Positions 35,076 through 44,061 of a stretch of 64,000 nucleotides of DNA are shown here, in pieces. How positions within the stretch are numbered: position 1 is the first letter of the stretch; every line of letters begins with the position of its first letter. Source of the DNA: Kingella denitrificans ATCC 33394. GTDB taxonomy: Bacteria; Pseudomonadota; Gammaproteobacteria; Burkholderiales; Neisseriaceae. The stretch lies in assembly GCF_000190695.1 (NCBI RefSeq), contig NZ_GL870929.1, positions 208,853-272,852 of the forward strand, in the 5' to 3' direction. Made by a program: the position numbers and the translations under genes. The notes beneath the pieces were generated by a model. It was not told where the DNA came from, did not search any database, and worked only from the letters and a program-made list of their open reading frames with translations.

Positions 35076-36713
35076 TTACAAAGACACGCGGCGGAAGTCT
35101 TTGAGCAAGTTCGCCAAGAACACGGTGAAGCGCATACCAGCCGCGCCGTCAATCACGCGGTGGTCGAACGACAAGCTCAATGGGCACATCAAGCGTGGCT
35201 CAAACGCGCTGCCGTTCCAAACCGGTTTGATTTGCGATTTGCACACGCCCAAAATAGCCACTTCCGGTGCATTCACAATCGGCGTGAAGCCGGTGCCGCC
35301 AATGCCGCCCAAGCTGGAAATGGTGAAGCATGCGCCTTGCATTTCCTGCGGTTTCAATTTGCCTTCGCGTGCTTTTTTGCTCAACTCGGTCAATTCTTGG
35401 CTGATTTCTTTCAAGCCTTTTTTGTCCACGTCTTTAATCACAGGAACGACCAAACCGTTTGGCGTGTCTGCCGCAAAGCCGATGTTGTAGTATTTTTTCA
35501 ATACCAGGTTGTCGCCGTCCAAAGACGCATTGAATTCGGGGAAGGCTTTCAGCGCGCTCACAGACGCTTTGATGATGAAGGCCAGCGGCGATACTTTCAC
35601 GCCTGCTTTTTCCCATTCTTTGTTCAACACTTTGCGGAATTCTTCCAGCTCGGTCATGTCGGCATCTTCGTGCACGGTAACGTGCGGAATCACCACCCAG
35701 TTGCGCGACAGGTTTTGGCCGGAGATTTTTTTGATGCGCGACAGTTCTTTGACTTCGATTTCGCCGAACTTGCTGAAATCCACTTTCGGCCATGGCAGCA
35801 AGTCCAAGCCGCCGCCCAACGATGCGCCTGCGGAGGCAGAAGAAGCGGTTGCGCCGCCGTTTTGCATCACGCCTTTTACAAAAGATTTCACGTCTTCGGC
35901 CGTGATGCGGCCTTTTTGGCCGGAACCTTTCACCAAGCTCAAATCCACGCCCAGTTCACGCGCCAATTTGCGGGTGGACGGACCTGCGTGTGCCTTAGCG
36001 AAGCCTTCTTCGTTGATAGTGCCGTATGCTGCGGCCACACCGGAGGCAACAGGTGTTTGGGCAGTCGGTGCGGGTGCGGCAGGAGCAGCCTGCACAGGGG
36101 CAGGGGCAGGAGCGGCAGCTTGTGGTGCCGGAGCAGGAGCAGCCGCAGCGCCGGAACTGGCCACTTCAATAATCAGTGCGCCTTCGGACACTTTGTCGCC
36201 CACTTTGATGTGTACGGCGGTAACCGTACCGGCAGCGGTGCTGGGCACGTCCATTGTGGCTTTATCGGTTTCCAGAGTAATCAGTGTGTCGTCCACGGCC
36301 ACGGTGTCGCCCACTTTCACTTCTACGGCAATCACATCAACATTTTCGTGGCCGCCAATATCGGGCACAACAACTTTTTCCACACCGCCCGCAGCAGCAG
36401 GAGCAGCCTGCACGGGTGCAGGAGCCGCAGCGGCAGAAGCCGTTTCCGCAGCAGGTGCAGTAGCAGCGGCAGCACCGGCCACTTCCACCAGCGCAATCAC
36501 ATCGCCTTCGGAAACTTTGCCGCCCACTTGTACTTTCACTTCTTTCACCACGCCGGCCGCATCTGCAGGTACGTCCATGGTGGCTTTATCGGTTTCCAAG
36601 GTAATCAGGGTGTCGTCCAGCGCGATGGTGTCGCCGGCTTTGACTTCCACGGCAATAATATCTACATTTTCGTGTCCGCCGATATCGGGGACTTTGATTT
36701 CAACTGTACTCAT
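35076..36713 (-). CDS. aceF: Pyruvate dehydrogenase E2, dihydrolipoamide acetyltransferase
   Basis: A 545-residue E2 subunit. Two lipoyl domains (about residues 1-80 and 115-195) each contain the lipoylated lysine in DKATMDVP. Ala/Pro-rich linkers follow each domain. A peripheral-subunit-binding domain lies around 260-300 (STRKLARELGVDLS), and the catalytic domain ends with SFDHRVIDGAAG, containing the HxxxDG motif. The ATG at 36713 starts MSTVEIKVPDIGG. It follows aceE on the minus strand. No lipoamide dehydrogenase gene comes next, unlike in Neisseria. Confidence 0.96.
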   Translation of the reverse strand: MSTVEIKVPDIGGHENVDIIAVEVKAGDTIALDDTLITLETDKATMDVPADAAGVVKEVKVQVGGKVSEGDVIALVEVAGAAAATAPAAETASAAAAPAPVQAAPAAAGGVEKVVVPDIGGHENVDVIAVEVKVGDTVAVDDTLITLETDKATMDVPSTAAGTVTAVHIKVGDKVSEGALIIEVASSGAAAAPAPAPQAAAPAPAPVQAAPAAPAPTAQTPVASGVAAAYGTINEEGFAKAHAGPSTRKLARELGVDLSLVKGSGQKGRITAEDVKSFVKGVMQNGGATASSASAGASLGGGLDLLPWPKVDFSKFGEIEVKELSRIKKISGQNLSRNWVVIPHVTVHEDADMTELEEFRKVLNKEWEKAGVKVSPLAFIIKASVSALKAFPEFNASLDGDNLVLKKYYNIGFAADTPNGLVVPVIKDVDKKGLKEISQELTELSKKAREGKLKPQEMQGACFTISSLGGIGGTGFTPIVNAPEVAILGVCKSQIKPVWNGSAFEPRLMCPLSLSFDHRVIDGAAGMRFTVFLANLLKDFRRVSL

Positions 36714-36751
36714 AGTAATCGGATTCTTTTTCTTTCTGTATTTTGGGAAGG

Positions 36752-36788
36752 TGCAGGCTGCTTTTTCAGCAGTACAAAGCAGCCTGCA
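36752..36788 (-). repeat. DUS hairpin in the aceE-aceF gap
   Basis: A reversed-order pair inside the 84-base gap of the operon. The T and A runs face the loop, so it may not stop transcription; it could tune E1/E2 ratio or protect the mRNA end (inference). Confidence 0.75.
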
Positions 36789-36797
36789 CATTGTGCA

Positions 36798-39491
36798 TTA
36801 GCGTTTCCAGCTAGGGGCAACTTCGGTTTGAACGCCGTATTTCTCGATGGCTTTCTGTACCACGTCTTTGCCCACTTTGCCCTGTTTGGCCAAAGCATCC
36901 AGCGCGGCCACAGCCACATGGTAGCGGTCTACTTCGAAGAAGCTGCGCAGGTTGGCGCGGCTGTCGGAGCGGCCGAAACCGTCGGTGCCGAGTACCACAT
37001 AGTCGCCGTTTTCTTTAGGAATGTAGGCGCGGATGCGGTCGGCAAAGCTGCGGATGTAGTCGGTAGCGGCGACAACCGGGCCGGCATGGCCTTGCAGCTG
37101 CTGGGTAACGAAAGGCAGTTTTTGCTCGGCAGCCGGATGCAGGCGGTTCCAACGGTCGGTTTCGATGGCTTCGCGGTGCAGCAGGTTGAATGAAGGGCAA
37201 GACCAAATGTCGGCTTCCACGCCGAAATCGTTTTTCAGCAAATCGGCAGCGTGGATCACTTCTTGCAGGATGGTGCCGGAGCCCATCAACTGAACGCGTT
37301 TGTCGCCTTTGCCGCCTTCGCGGAACAAGTACATGCCTTTGAGGATTTCCTGCTCAATGCCTTTGCGTTGGGGCATGGCTGGGTGGGCGTAGTTTTCGTT
37401 CATCAGGGTGATGTAGAAGAATACGTCCTCATTATTCATATACATGCGTTCCAAACCGTTGTGTACGATTACAGCCACTTCGTATTGGAAGGTGGGGTCG
37501 TAGCTGACGCAGTTCGGAATCAGGTCGGCTTGCAGCTGGCTATGGCCGTCTTCGTGTTGCAGGCCTTCGCCGTTCAGGGTAGTGCGGCCTGCGGTGCCGC
37601 CCAAAAGGAAGCCGCGTGCGTGCATATCGCCGGCAGCCCAAGCCAAATCGCCGACACGTTGGAAACCGAACATGGAGTAGTAAATGTAGAACGGAATCAT
37701 TGCATAGCGGTTGTTGGCATAAGAGGTTGCCACGGCAATCCAGTCTGCCATTGCGCCGGGTTCGTTAATGCCTTCTTGCAGAATTTGACCGTCAACGGAT
37801 TCTTTATAGAACATCAGTTGGTCTTTGTCTTGCGGGGTGTATTGCTGGCCTTTCGGGTTCCAAATGCCGTATTGGCGGAACATGCCTTCCATACCGAAGG
37901 TACGGCTTTCATCAGGAACAATCGGCACGATACGGCGACCGATTTGTTTGTCTTTCAACAATGCAGCCAAAATGCGTACGAAAGCCATGGTGGTGGAGAA
38001 TTCGCGCTCGCCGCTGGATTGCAGCTGAGCATCGAAGGTTTCCAGAGCCGGAATCGGCAGGGCTTCATTGTTTGGATGGCGTGCAGGCAGGTAGCCGCCC
38101 AAAGCATTGCGGCGTTCGCGCAGGTATTGCATTTCCGGGCTGTCTTCGGCAAAGCGGAAGTAGGGCAGGTCACCACTGTCGATTTGCTCGTCGGTTACCT
38201 GAATACCGAAGCGGTCGCGGAATTGTTTGAGCGACTTCACGTCCATTTTTTTGGCTTGGTGGGCAACGTTTTGGCCCTCGCCGGACTGACCCATGCCATA
38301 ACCTTTGATGGTTTTGGCCAAGATTACAGTTGGGCGGCCGTCGGCGTTGTTTACGGCTTCATAATAAGCAGCATAAACTTTGTGCGGGTCGTGACCGCCG
38401 CGGTTTAAGGCCCAGATTTCGTCGTCCGACATATCGGCCACGAGGGCTTTCAGTTCAGGTGTGTTGAAGAAGTGTTCGCGAACGTATGCACCGTCTTTGG
38501 ATTTGAAAGTTTGGTAGTCGCCGTCCAAGCATTCTTCCATGCGTTGTTTCAGGGCGTTGTTGGTGTCGCGTGCCAAGAGGCCGTCCCAGCGGCTGCCCCA
38601 AATCACTTTCAACACATTCCAGCCTGCACCGCGGAAATTGCCTTCCAATTCTTGGATGATTTTGCCGTTACCGCGTACCGGACCGTCCAAACGCTGCAGG
38701 TTGCAGTTGATTACAAAGATTAGGTTGTCCAAGCCTTCGCGGGCAGCCAGCGCAATGGCGCCTTGGCTTTCCGGCTCGTCCATCTCGCCGTCGCCGCAGA
38801 AGCACCATACTTTGCGGCCTTTGGTTTTGGCCAGGCCACGAGATTCCAAGTATTTCAGGAAGCGCGCTTGGTAGATCGCCATCAGCGGGCCCAAGCCCAT
38901 GGATACGGTAGGGAACTGCCAGAAATCAGGCAGCAGGTGAGGGTGCGGGTAAGACGGCAAGCCGTTGCCACCAACTTCTTGGCGGAAATTGTTCAGCTGG
39001 TCTTCGCTCAGGCGGCCTTCCACAAAGGCGCGTGCATAAACGCCGGGTGCGGAGTGACCTTGAATATAAATCAAGTCGCCTTCTTCGCCGGTAGCTTCAT
39101 TTTTGGCGCGCCAGAAATGGTTGAAACCCACGTCATAGAGAGTAGCGGAAGATGCGAAAGAGGCAATGTGGCCGCCCAATTCCAAATCTTTTTTACCGGC
39201 GCGGATCACCATGGCGGCAGCATTCCAGCGGATGGCGGAACGGATGCGGTGTTCCAATTCGTGGTTGCCGGGCGATTTTTGCTCTTTACCTACGGGAATG
39301 GTGTTCAGATAAGCAGTCGTTGCGGCAAACGGCAGGTGCACGCCGCGGCGGCGGGTGTATTTCACCAAGTTTTCAAGGATGAAATGGGCACGCTCGGGGC
39401 CTTCGTTTTTCAATACCGAACTTAATGCGTCCAACCACTCTTGTGTTTCAATAGGGTCTGCATCATTAACAGAATTGTAGGTTTGGGACAT
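36798..39491 (-). CDS. aceE: Pyruvate dehydrogenase E1 component (homodimeric)
   Basis: An 897-residue thiamine-diphosphate enzyme that decarboxylates pyruvate and acetylates E2. The N-terminus starts MSQTYNSVNDADPIETQEWLDALSSVL. The TPP motif is GDGEMDEPESQGAI to NLIFVINCNLQRLDG, and SYDPTFQYEVAVI lies in the C-terminal half. AAGGAAG precedes the ATG at 39491; 40 upstream in-frame residues are rejected. It is the first gene of aceEF. Confidence 0.97.
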   Translation of the reverse strand: MSQTYNSVNDADPIETQEWLDALSSVLKNEGPERAHFILENLVKYTRRRGVHLPFAATTAYLNTIPVGKEQKSPGNHELEHRIRSAIRWNAAAMVIRAGKKDLELGGHIASFASSATLYDVGFNHFWRAKNEATGEEGDLIYIQGHSAPGVYARAFVEGRLSEDQLNNFRQEVGGNGLPSYPHPHLLPDFWQFPTVSMGLGPLMAIYQARFLKYLESRGLAKTKGRKVWCFCGDGEMDEPESQGAIALAAREGLDNLIFVINCNLQRLDGPVRGNGKIIQELEGNFRGAGWNVLKVIWGSRWDGLLARDTNNALKQRMEECLDGDYQTFKSKDGAYVREHFFNTPELKALVADMSDDEIWALNRGGHDPHKVYAAYYEAVNNADGRPTVILAKTIKGYGMGQSGEGQNVAHQAKKMDVKSLKQFRDRFGIQVTDEQIDSGDLPYFRFAEDSPEMQYLRERRNALGGYLPARHPNNEALPIPALETFDAQLQSSGEREFSTTMAFVRILAALLKDKQIGRRIVPIVPDESRTFGMEGMFRQYGIWNPKGQQYTPQDKDQLMFYKESVDGQILQEGINEPGAMADWIAVATSYANNRYAMIPFYIYYSMFGFQRVGDLAWAAGDMHARGFLLGGTAGRTTLNGEGLQHEDGHSQLQADLIPNCVSYDPTFQYEVAVIVHNGLERMYMNNEDVFFYITLMNENYAHPAMPQRKGIEQEILKGMYLFREGGKGDKRVQLMGSGTILQEVIHAADLLKNDFGVEADIWSCPSFNLLHREAIETDRWNRLHPAAEQKLPFVTQQLQGHAGPVVAATDYIRSFADRIRAYIPKENGDYVVLGTDGFGRSDSRANLRSFFEVDRYHVAVAALDALAKQGKVGKDVVQKAIEKYGVQTEVAPSWKR

Positions 39492-39696
39492 AAGTCTTCC
39501 TTCTCTCATATGGGTTAAAAACAGCCGTCGCATTAAATGTGAAGCAGGCGACTCAAACAGCATAACAGCGGAATTGTAGCTACAAATACCGCGAATAGCA
39601 AATTTTGCCACGCTTTATCCCCGCCCGACGAATTGGGTTTGCGGTATGTTCGGGGAATGTGGCAAAATCCGCCCTTGACTTGATTGGTTTTGAAAG

Positions 39697-39735
39697 TGCA
39701 GGCTGCTTTTGACGAAGCGCATAAAGCAGCCTGCA
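39697..39735 (+). repeat. Reversed-order DUS pair upstream of trkH
   Basis: It lies 15 bases before the trkH start, in the gap between the divergent aceE and trkH genes. Confidence 0.75.
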
Positions 39736-39749
39736 CTTTGTGCTGGATT

Positions 39750-41204
39750 ATGCAGAAAATTATTCCCACCATCCATATTCTTTCCAAGCTGGGGCTGTTC
39801 TTTGCCTTCATGCTGTTTTTCCCCAGCGCGATGTCGTATGTGCACGATGACGGTGCTTTTTGGGTGTTCAGCAGTACGGGCGAGATTACGGTTTTGCTGT
39901 CGTCGCTGGTTTGGTTTCTGACGCGCAAATACAACCGTGAACTGCGCCCGCGCGACGGTTTCGCGCTGGTGACCATGCTGTGGCTCGGATTTGCCGCCAT
40001 TGCTTCCATGCCGCTGTATTTTTATTTTGAAGAATTATCGTTTACCGATGCCTTTTTTGAGGCGATGAGCGGGCTGACCACCACGGGTGCAACGGTGATA
40101 AGGGGGCTGGACAATATCCCGCCCTCGCTGAATTTCTGGCGGCACATGCTCAACTGGCTGGGCGGCATGGGGATTATCGTGCTGGCCGTGGCCGTGTTGC
40201 CCATGCTGGGTGTGGGGGGCACGCAGCTTTTCAAAGCGGAAATCCCTGGCATAGAAAAAGACAACAAAATGGCACCGCGCATTTCGCAAACGGCCAAACG
40301 GCTGTGGCTGCTGTATTTGGTGGCGACGGGGCTGGTTTTTATCGCGCTGTACGAAGCCGGAATGACGTGGTTTGATGCGCTGTGCCACGCCATGTCCACC
40401 TTTTCGTTGGGCGGCTTTTCCACGCACGACGACAGTATCGCTTATTTTGATTCGCCTTTGATTGAATGGGTGATTATTTTGGCAACGATTGCTGGCGGCA
40501 TCAATTTTGCCAACCATTTTGCCGCATTGCGCCAAAAAAGCCTGCGCCATTATTGGCAGGACGAAGAAGTCCGCATCATGCTGCTGCTGTTGGTCGGCAG
40601 TATTTGGGCGGCCAGCCTGTATCTGTATTTCAAAGGTTTTTATAGCTTGGACGACGCATTCCGTTATGTGAGCTTCAATTATGTGTCGATTGGTTTGGCC
40701 AGCGGTTTTTCCAATGCGGATTTCGGCGCGTGGCCGCTGATTGTGTCGCTGTGGATGTTTTTTCTGTCGAATATTTTGGCCAATACGGGTTCGATGGGCG
40801 GCGGTATCAAATTGGCGCGTGCCATTGCGTTGGCGAAATTCACGTTGCGCGAAACGATTCTGTTGCAACACCCGAATGCTGTGTTTACGGTGAAAGTGAA
40901 CGGTCGCAGCCTGAACGAACGTTTGGCTATGGCGATTATGGCGTTTATTTTCGTTTATTTTATGACGGTGGTCGTGTTCACGTTTATGCTGATGATGGCG
41001 CAACTGGACTTTATGACGGCATTGACGGCGGTGGTTGCCTGCATTACCAATGCCGGGCCGGGTTTGGGTTCCGTGGGGCCGGCGCATAATTATGCGGAAT
41101 TGTCCGCCGTGCAGAAATGGCTGCTGACCAGCGTTATGCTGTTGGGGCGCTTGGAAATTTTCACGGTGTTTATTCTGTTCACGCCGGGTTATTGGAAAAA
41201 ATAA
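39750..41204 (+). CDS. trkH: Trk-type potassium uptake membrane subunit
   Basis: A 484-residue K+ translocating subunit with the fourfold pore organisation. Selectivity-filter-like segments are TTTGATV, TFSLGGFST, GLASGFSN and TNAGPGLG-type. The start MQKIIPTIHILSKLG fits TrkH; the upstream extension reads through a DUS and is rejected. The ribosome-binding site is weak. trkA is not in the window. Confidence 0.93.
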   Translation: MQKIIPTIHILSKLGLFFAFMLFFPSAMSYVHDDGAFWVFSSTGEITVLLSSLVWFLTRKYNRELRPRDGFALVTMLWLGFAAIASMPLYFYFEELSFTDAFFEAMSGLTTTGATVIRGLDNIPPSLNFWRHMLNWLGGMGIIVLAVAVLPMLGVGGTQLFKAEIPGIEKDNKMAPRISQTAKRLWLLYLVATGLVFIALYEAGMTWFDALCHAMSTFSLGGFSTHDDSIAYFDSPLIEWVIILATIAGGINFANHFAALRQKSLRHYWQDEEVRIMLLLLVGSIWAASLYLYFKGFYSLDDAFRYVSFNYVSIGLASGFSNADFGAWPLIVSLWMFFLSNILANTGSMGGGIKLARAIALAKFTLRETILLQHPNAVFTVKVNGRSLNERLAMAIMAFIFVYFMTVVVFTFMLMMAQLDFMTALTAVVACITNAGPGLGSVGPAHNYAELSAVQKWLLTSVMLLGRLEIFTVFILFTPGYWKK

Positions 41205-41218
41205 GCCGCAAAATAAAG

Positions 41219-41254
41219 TGCAGGCTGCTTTGAACGTGTCAAAAGCAGCCTGCA
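41219..41254 (+). repeat. Reversed-order DUS pair between trkH and the PCu(A)C gene
   Basis: It begins 14 bases after the trkH stop codon and ends 32 bases before the 3' end of the convergent copper-chaperone gene. Confidence 0.75.
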
Positions 41255-41286
41255 CTTTGTTTGGCAACTGATATTACATACTAAAA

Positions 41287-41763
41287 TTAGTGTTGGTGAG
41301 GTTGCGCACCGTGGTCGTGACCGCCGTGATTATGGGACATTTCACGCACGGTAACGGTAACGGTTTGCGGTTTGCCGTTTTGGAATTTCAGGGTTACTGG
41401 GAATTTGTCGCCCACGCGCAATGGTTTCGCCAAACCGAATACCATCACATGGTAACCGCCGCGTTTCAGCTCTTGGGTTTGGCCAGCTGGCAAAGGAATA
41501 CCGCCTTGCACTTCGCGCATTTTCATCACGCCGTTTTCATTCACGTGCGTATGCAGCTCGGTGGTTTGCGCCACGTTTTTGTTAACGGAGGCACCAACCA
41601 ATTTGTTGTCTTGTGCATCAGTGTTGGTCAAGCTCACAAAAATACCGCCTTGCGTCATGTTAGGCAGGGTAGGGTAAGCATAAGCCTCGCCAGCTTTGAT
41701 ACCTTCTGCAAATGCGGCTTGACACATCAGAACGGCTGCCATTACTGCGAATGTTTTTTTCAT
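41287..41763 (-). CDS. Periplasmic copper chaperone PCu(A)C
   Basis: A 158-residue exported protein with a signal peptide ending AAFA. The copper site fits H-x10-M-x21-H-x-M: LHTHVNENGVMKM followed by GGYHVMVFGL. A His-rich tail (HNHGGHDHGAQPHQH) adds possible metal ligands. PCu(A)C proteins deliver copper to the CuA or CuB centres of haem-copper oxidases. GGAAG lies upstream of the ATG. No Sco gene lies adjacent. Confidence 0.92.
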   Translation of the reverse strand: MKKTFAVMAAVLMCQAAFAEGIKAGEAYAYPTLPNMTQGGIFVSLTNTDAQDNKLVGASVNKNVAQTTELHTHVNENGVMKMREVQGGIPLPAGQTQELKRGGYHVMVFGLAKPLRVGDKFPVTLKFQNGKPQTVTVTVREMSHNHGGHDHGAQPHQH

Positions 41764-41945
41764 GATAACTTCCTTTGTATAGGTAAAGTAGAAAGAAAAT
41801 GCAGTTTCCTGCGGTTTTGATTATAAACCAAACGGCGCTGCTTGCAAGCTGTCCGAGAGAATTAGGGCTTGCTTGTAGGCAATAGGCTCAAAAGCCAGGT
41901 GATAAAGCGCACCAGCAAAGCCACCAATTCATACAGCCCTTCCAT

Positions 41946-42830
41946 TTATCCGCCCCATTGGGGCATGAGTTGGTGCGGCAGGCGCAGTTGGTCCAAAATG
42001 CGGGCGACGACAAAGTCCACCATATCGTCCACCGATTGCGGTTTGTTGTAGAAACCGGCGGCGGGCGGCAGAATGGTGCAGCCCAGTTGCGCCAGTTTCA
42101 ATAAATTTTCCAAATGCAAAGCGGAAAGCGGTGCTTCGCGCGGCACCAGAATTAAGGGGCGGCGCTCTTTAATGGCGACATCGGCAGCGCGTTCGAGTAA
42201 GGTGTCTGCCGTGCCGTGCGCAATCGCGGCAATGCTGCCCATGCTGGCGGGGCAGACAATCATCGCATCTGCCGTGGCGTTGCCCGACGCGATGGGTGCA
42301 AACCATTCCTGGCTGCCGAAAACGTGCAGCTGTTCCGGTTTGCACTGGAATTTTTGGCACAAGGTTTCGCGGGCAGCCTGCGGCGATGAGGGCAGGGCGA
42401 AATCTAACTCCTGCTGCGCCACAACCTGTGCAGCCTGCGAATACACCAAATAAACGGTGTGCCCCATGCCCAGCAGCACTTCCAGCAGGCGCATGCCGTA
42501 AGGCATTCCCGATGCGCCCGTCCAGGCCAGGGTAATGGTGTGCAGGCCGCTTTTTTCATTGGATGCCGATGCAAAATTGGTTTTCGGTGTGCTGTGGTGC
42601 TCTTGGCTCAACCAGCCTTCGGGTTTGTTCATGCCGGCTTCCAATTTGCGCGCCATTGCATTACCGATGCCCATGGTTTGGCCGTTCGGTTTCTCTTTTT
42701 GCGCGTTAATCTGATAAAAATACACCGGTTTCTTATAGCCGCATAAATGGGCGAGTTTGCTGATGTTGCCCGCTTCTTTGATGAGCTGGCGGAAGTTGGC
42801 CAAACGAATGGCCTGTATTTCTTTTTTCAT
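41946..42830 (-). CDS. ubiX: Repressor-type HTH fused to UbiX flavin prenyltransferase
   Basis: A 294-residue continuous protein. Residues 1-75 look like a phage-repressor/XRE-type helix-turn-helix (IRLANFRQLIKEAGNISKLA, GIGNAMARKLEAGMNKPEGW). Residues 98-294 form a complete UbiX, which makes prenylated FMN for UbiD decarboxylases. Its motifs are GASG 105-108, APIASGN 178-184, Lys221-Glu222, Arg231-Glu232, Tyr261 and Trp292. Typical UbiX proteins are about 190 residues and lack the HTH. No in-frame ATG begins the UbiX part, so the fusion appears real. A DUS-like AAGCGGCCTGCA lies at the junction. Binding and regulation are inferred. Confidence 0.85.
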   Translation of the reverse strand: MKKEIQAIRLANFRQLIKEAGNISKLAHLCGYKKPVYFYQINAQKEKPNGQTMGIGNAMARKLEAGMNKPEGWLSQEHHSTPKTNFASASNEKSGLHTITLAWTGASGMPYGMRLLEVLLGMGHTVYLVYSQAAQVVAQQELDFALPSSPQAARETLCQKFQCKPEQLHVFGSQEWFAPIASGNATADAMIVCPASMGSIAAIAHGTADTLLERAADVAIKERRPLILVPREAPLSALHLENLLKLAQLGCTILPPAAGFYNKPQSVDDMVDFVVARILDQLRLPHQLMPQWGG

Positions 42831-43037
42831 ATTTTGCTTTCGTCAATGGTTGGGAATAATATTTGGAATATTAAAGGCTGATAATAACACATTACCGAAT
42901 CATATCACAATGTTAATATGGCGGTTTATTGTTTTGCGGTGTAATGATATGGTGCGTTAATATTGGCTTCGGTCTTGTAAAATACGGCAAATGCGCCATA
43001 TTGGGTACGTTAAGTTTGATTTTGGAAATGAGTAGCC

Positions 43038-43589
43038 ATGAATTTAAGCCATCATTTTTTGCTTGCCATGCCTTCGCTGGACAACGATTCGGTTTTCCAT
43101 CAAAGCGTGGTGTATCTTTGCGAACATGGCGAATCGGGCGCGCTGGGGCTGATTGTTAATAAGCCTTCGCCGGTGAATATGGAAATTGTGTTTGCGGCCA
43201 TCGGTAAGCCGACGCCGGAGAAATTGCAGGGGCAGTTTGTGATGATGGGCGGCCCTGTCCAGCCGGAACGCGGTTTTGTGCTGCACACGCCGACGGGCGA
43301 ATGGGAAAGCAGCCTGCACATCAATGATTCGCTGGCATTGACCACATCGCGCGATATTATTGACGGCTTGGCGAAGGATGAGGCGATTGACGCGGCGATT
43401 TTGACGATTGGCTGTTCGCAGTGGTCGGCCGGGCAGTTGGAACGCGAACTGGCGCAAAATGCTTGGCTGGTGGCGCCTGCGGACATGGGGATTTTGTTCG
43501 ACACGCCGATTGAGGAACGCTATAACGCCGCGTTGGGCAAATTGGGCGTGGATGCGGCGCATTTGATGGGGGAGGGCGGCAATGCTTGA
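43038..43589 (+). CDS. YqgE/AlgH-family protein
   Basis: A 183-residue protein of the UPF0301 (YqgE/AlgH) family. Segments are LAMPSLDNDSVFHQSVVYLCEHGESGALGLIVNKP, GGPVQPERGFVLH and GCSQWSAGQLERELAQNAWL. Function is unknown; the conserved pairing with ruvX is seen here, with an eight-base overlap. A DUS encodes the SSLHI segment. Confidence 0.92.
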   Translation: MNLSHHFLLAMPSLDNDSVFHQSVVYLCEHGESGALGLIVNKPSPVNMEIVFAAIGKPTPEKLQGQFVMMGGPVQPERGFVLHTPTGEWESSLHINDSLALTTSRDIIDGLAKDEAIDAAILTIGCSQWSAGQLERELAQNAWLVAPADMGILFDTPIEERYNAALGKLGVDAAHLMGEGGNA

Positions 43590-44061
43590 AATACCGAAGC
43601 AGGGGTGTTGCTTGGCGTTTGATTTCGGCAAGGTGCGCATTGGCGTGGCACAGGGCGAAAGCAGCCTGCACATTGCCCATCCGATATGTACGGTGTCCGG
43701 TGCGGGCAACGATGAAAAATTTGCCAAAATCGCCCAACTGATAAAAGAATGGCAGCCTGAATACCTGGTGGTGGGGCTGCCCACGCATATTGACGGCACG
43801 GAACACGAAATGACCCGTTTGGCGCGCCAATTCGGGCGCAGGCTGCACGGGCGGTTCGGCAAACCCGTTTATTGGGTAGACGAACGCCTGTCGTCCGTAT
43901 ATGCCGAAGAATTGCTGCGCGAAGCCGCCGTGTTCGGCAAAAAGCAAAAGCCCGTGCTCGACCAAGTGGCGGCACAGGCGATTTTGCATTATTTTTTTGA
44001 TAACGGCGCTGCGGAATATTTCAACGGGCGCGAAGCAGCCTGCACTTCCCCCAATGCTTAA
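43582..44061 (+). CDS. ruvX: YqgF/RuvX RNase H-fold nuclease
   Basis: A 159-residue RNase H-like nuclease tied to pre-16S rRNA 5' end maturation and antitermination. Catalytic-like segments are LAFDFGKVRIGVAQG, VVGLPTHIDGT and WVDERLSSVYAEELL. It overlaps yqgE by eight bases and its stop overlaps the stop of the convergent pilin gene. Two DUS encode SSLH near the N-terminus and AACT near the C-terminus. The C-terminal dozen residues come from one of these DUS. Confidence 0.92.
   Translation: MLEIPKQGCCLAFDFGKVRIGVAQGESSLHIAHPICTVSGAGNDEKFAKIAQLIKEWQPEYLVVGLPTHIDGTEHEMTRLARQFGRRLHGRFGKPVYWVDERLSSVYAEELLREAAVFGKKQKPVLDQVAAQAILHYFFDNGAAEYFNGREAACTSPNA

Noticed and set aside
35046..37193. 715-codon plus-strand frame over aceF and aceE
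   Set aside because: It is antisense to pyruvate dehydrogenase genes, and its odd Gly/Ser/Cys repeats mirror Ala/Pro linkers.
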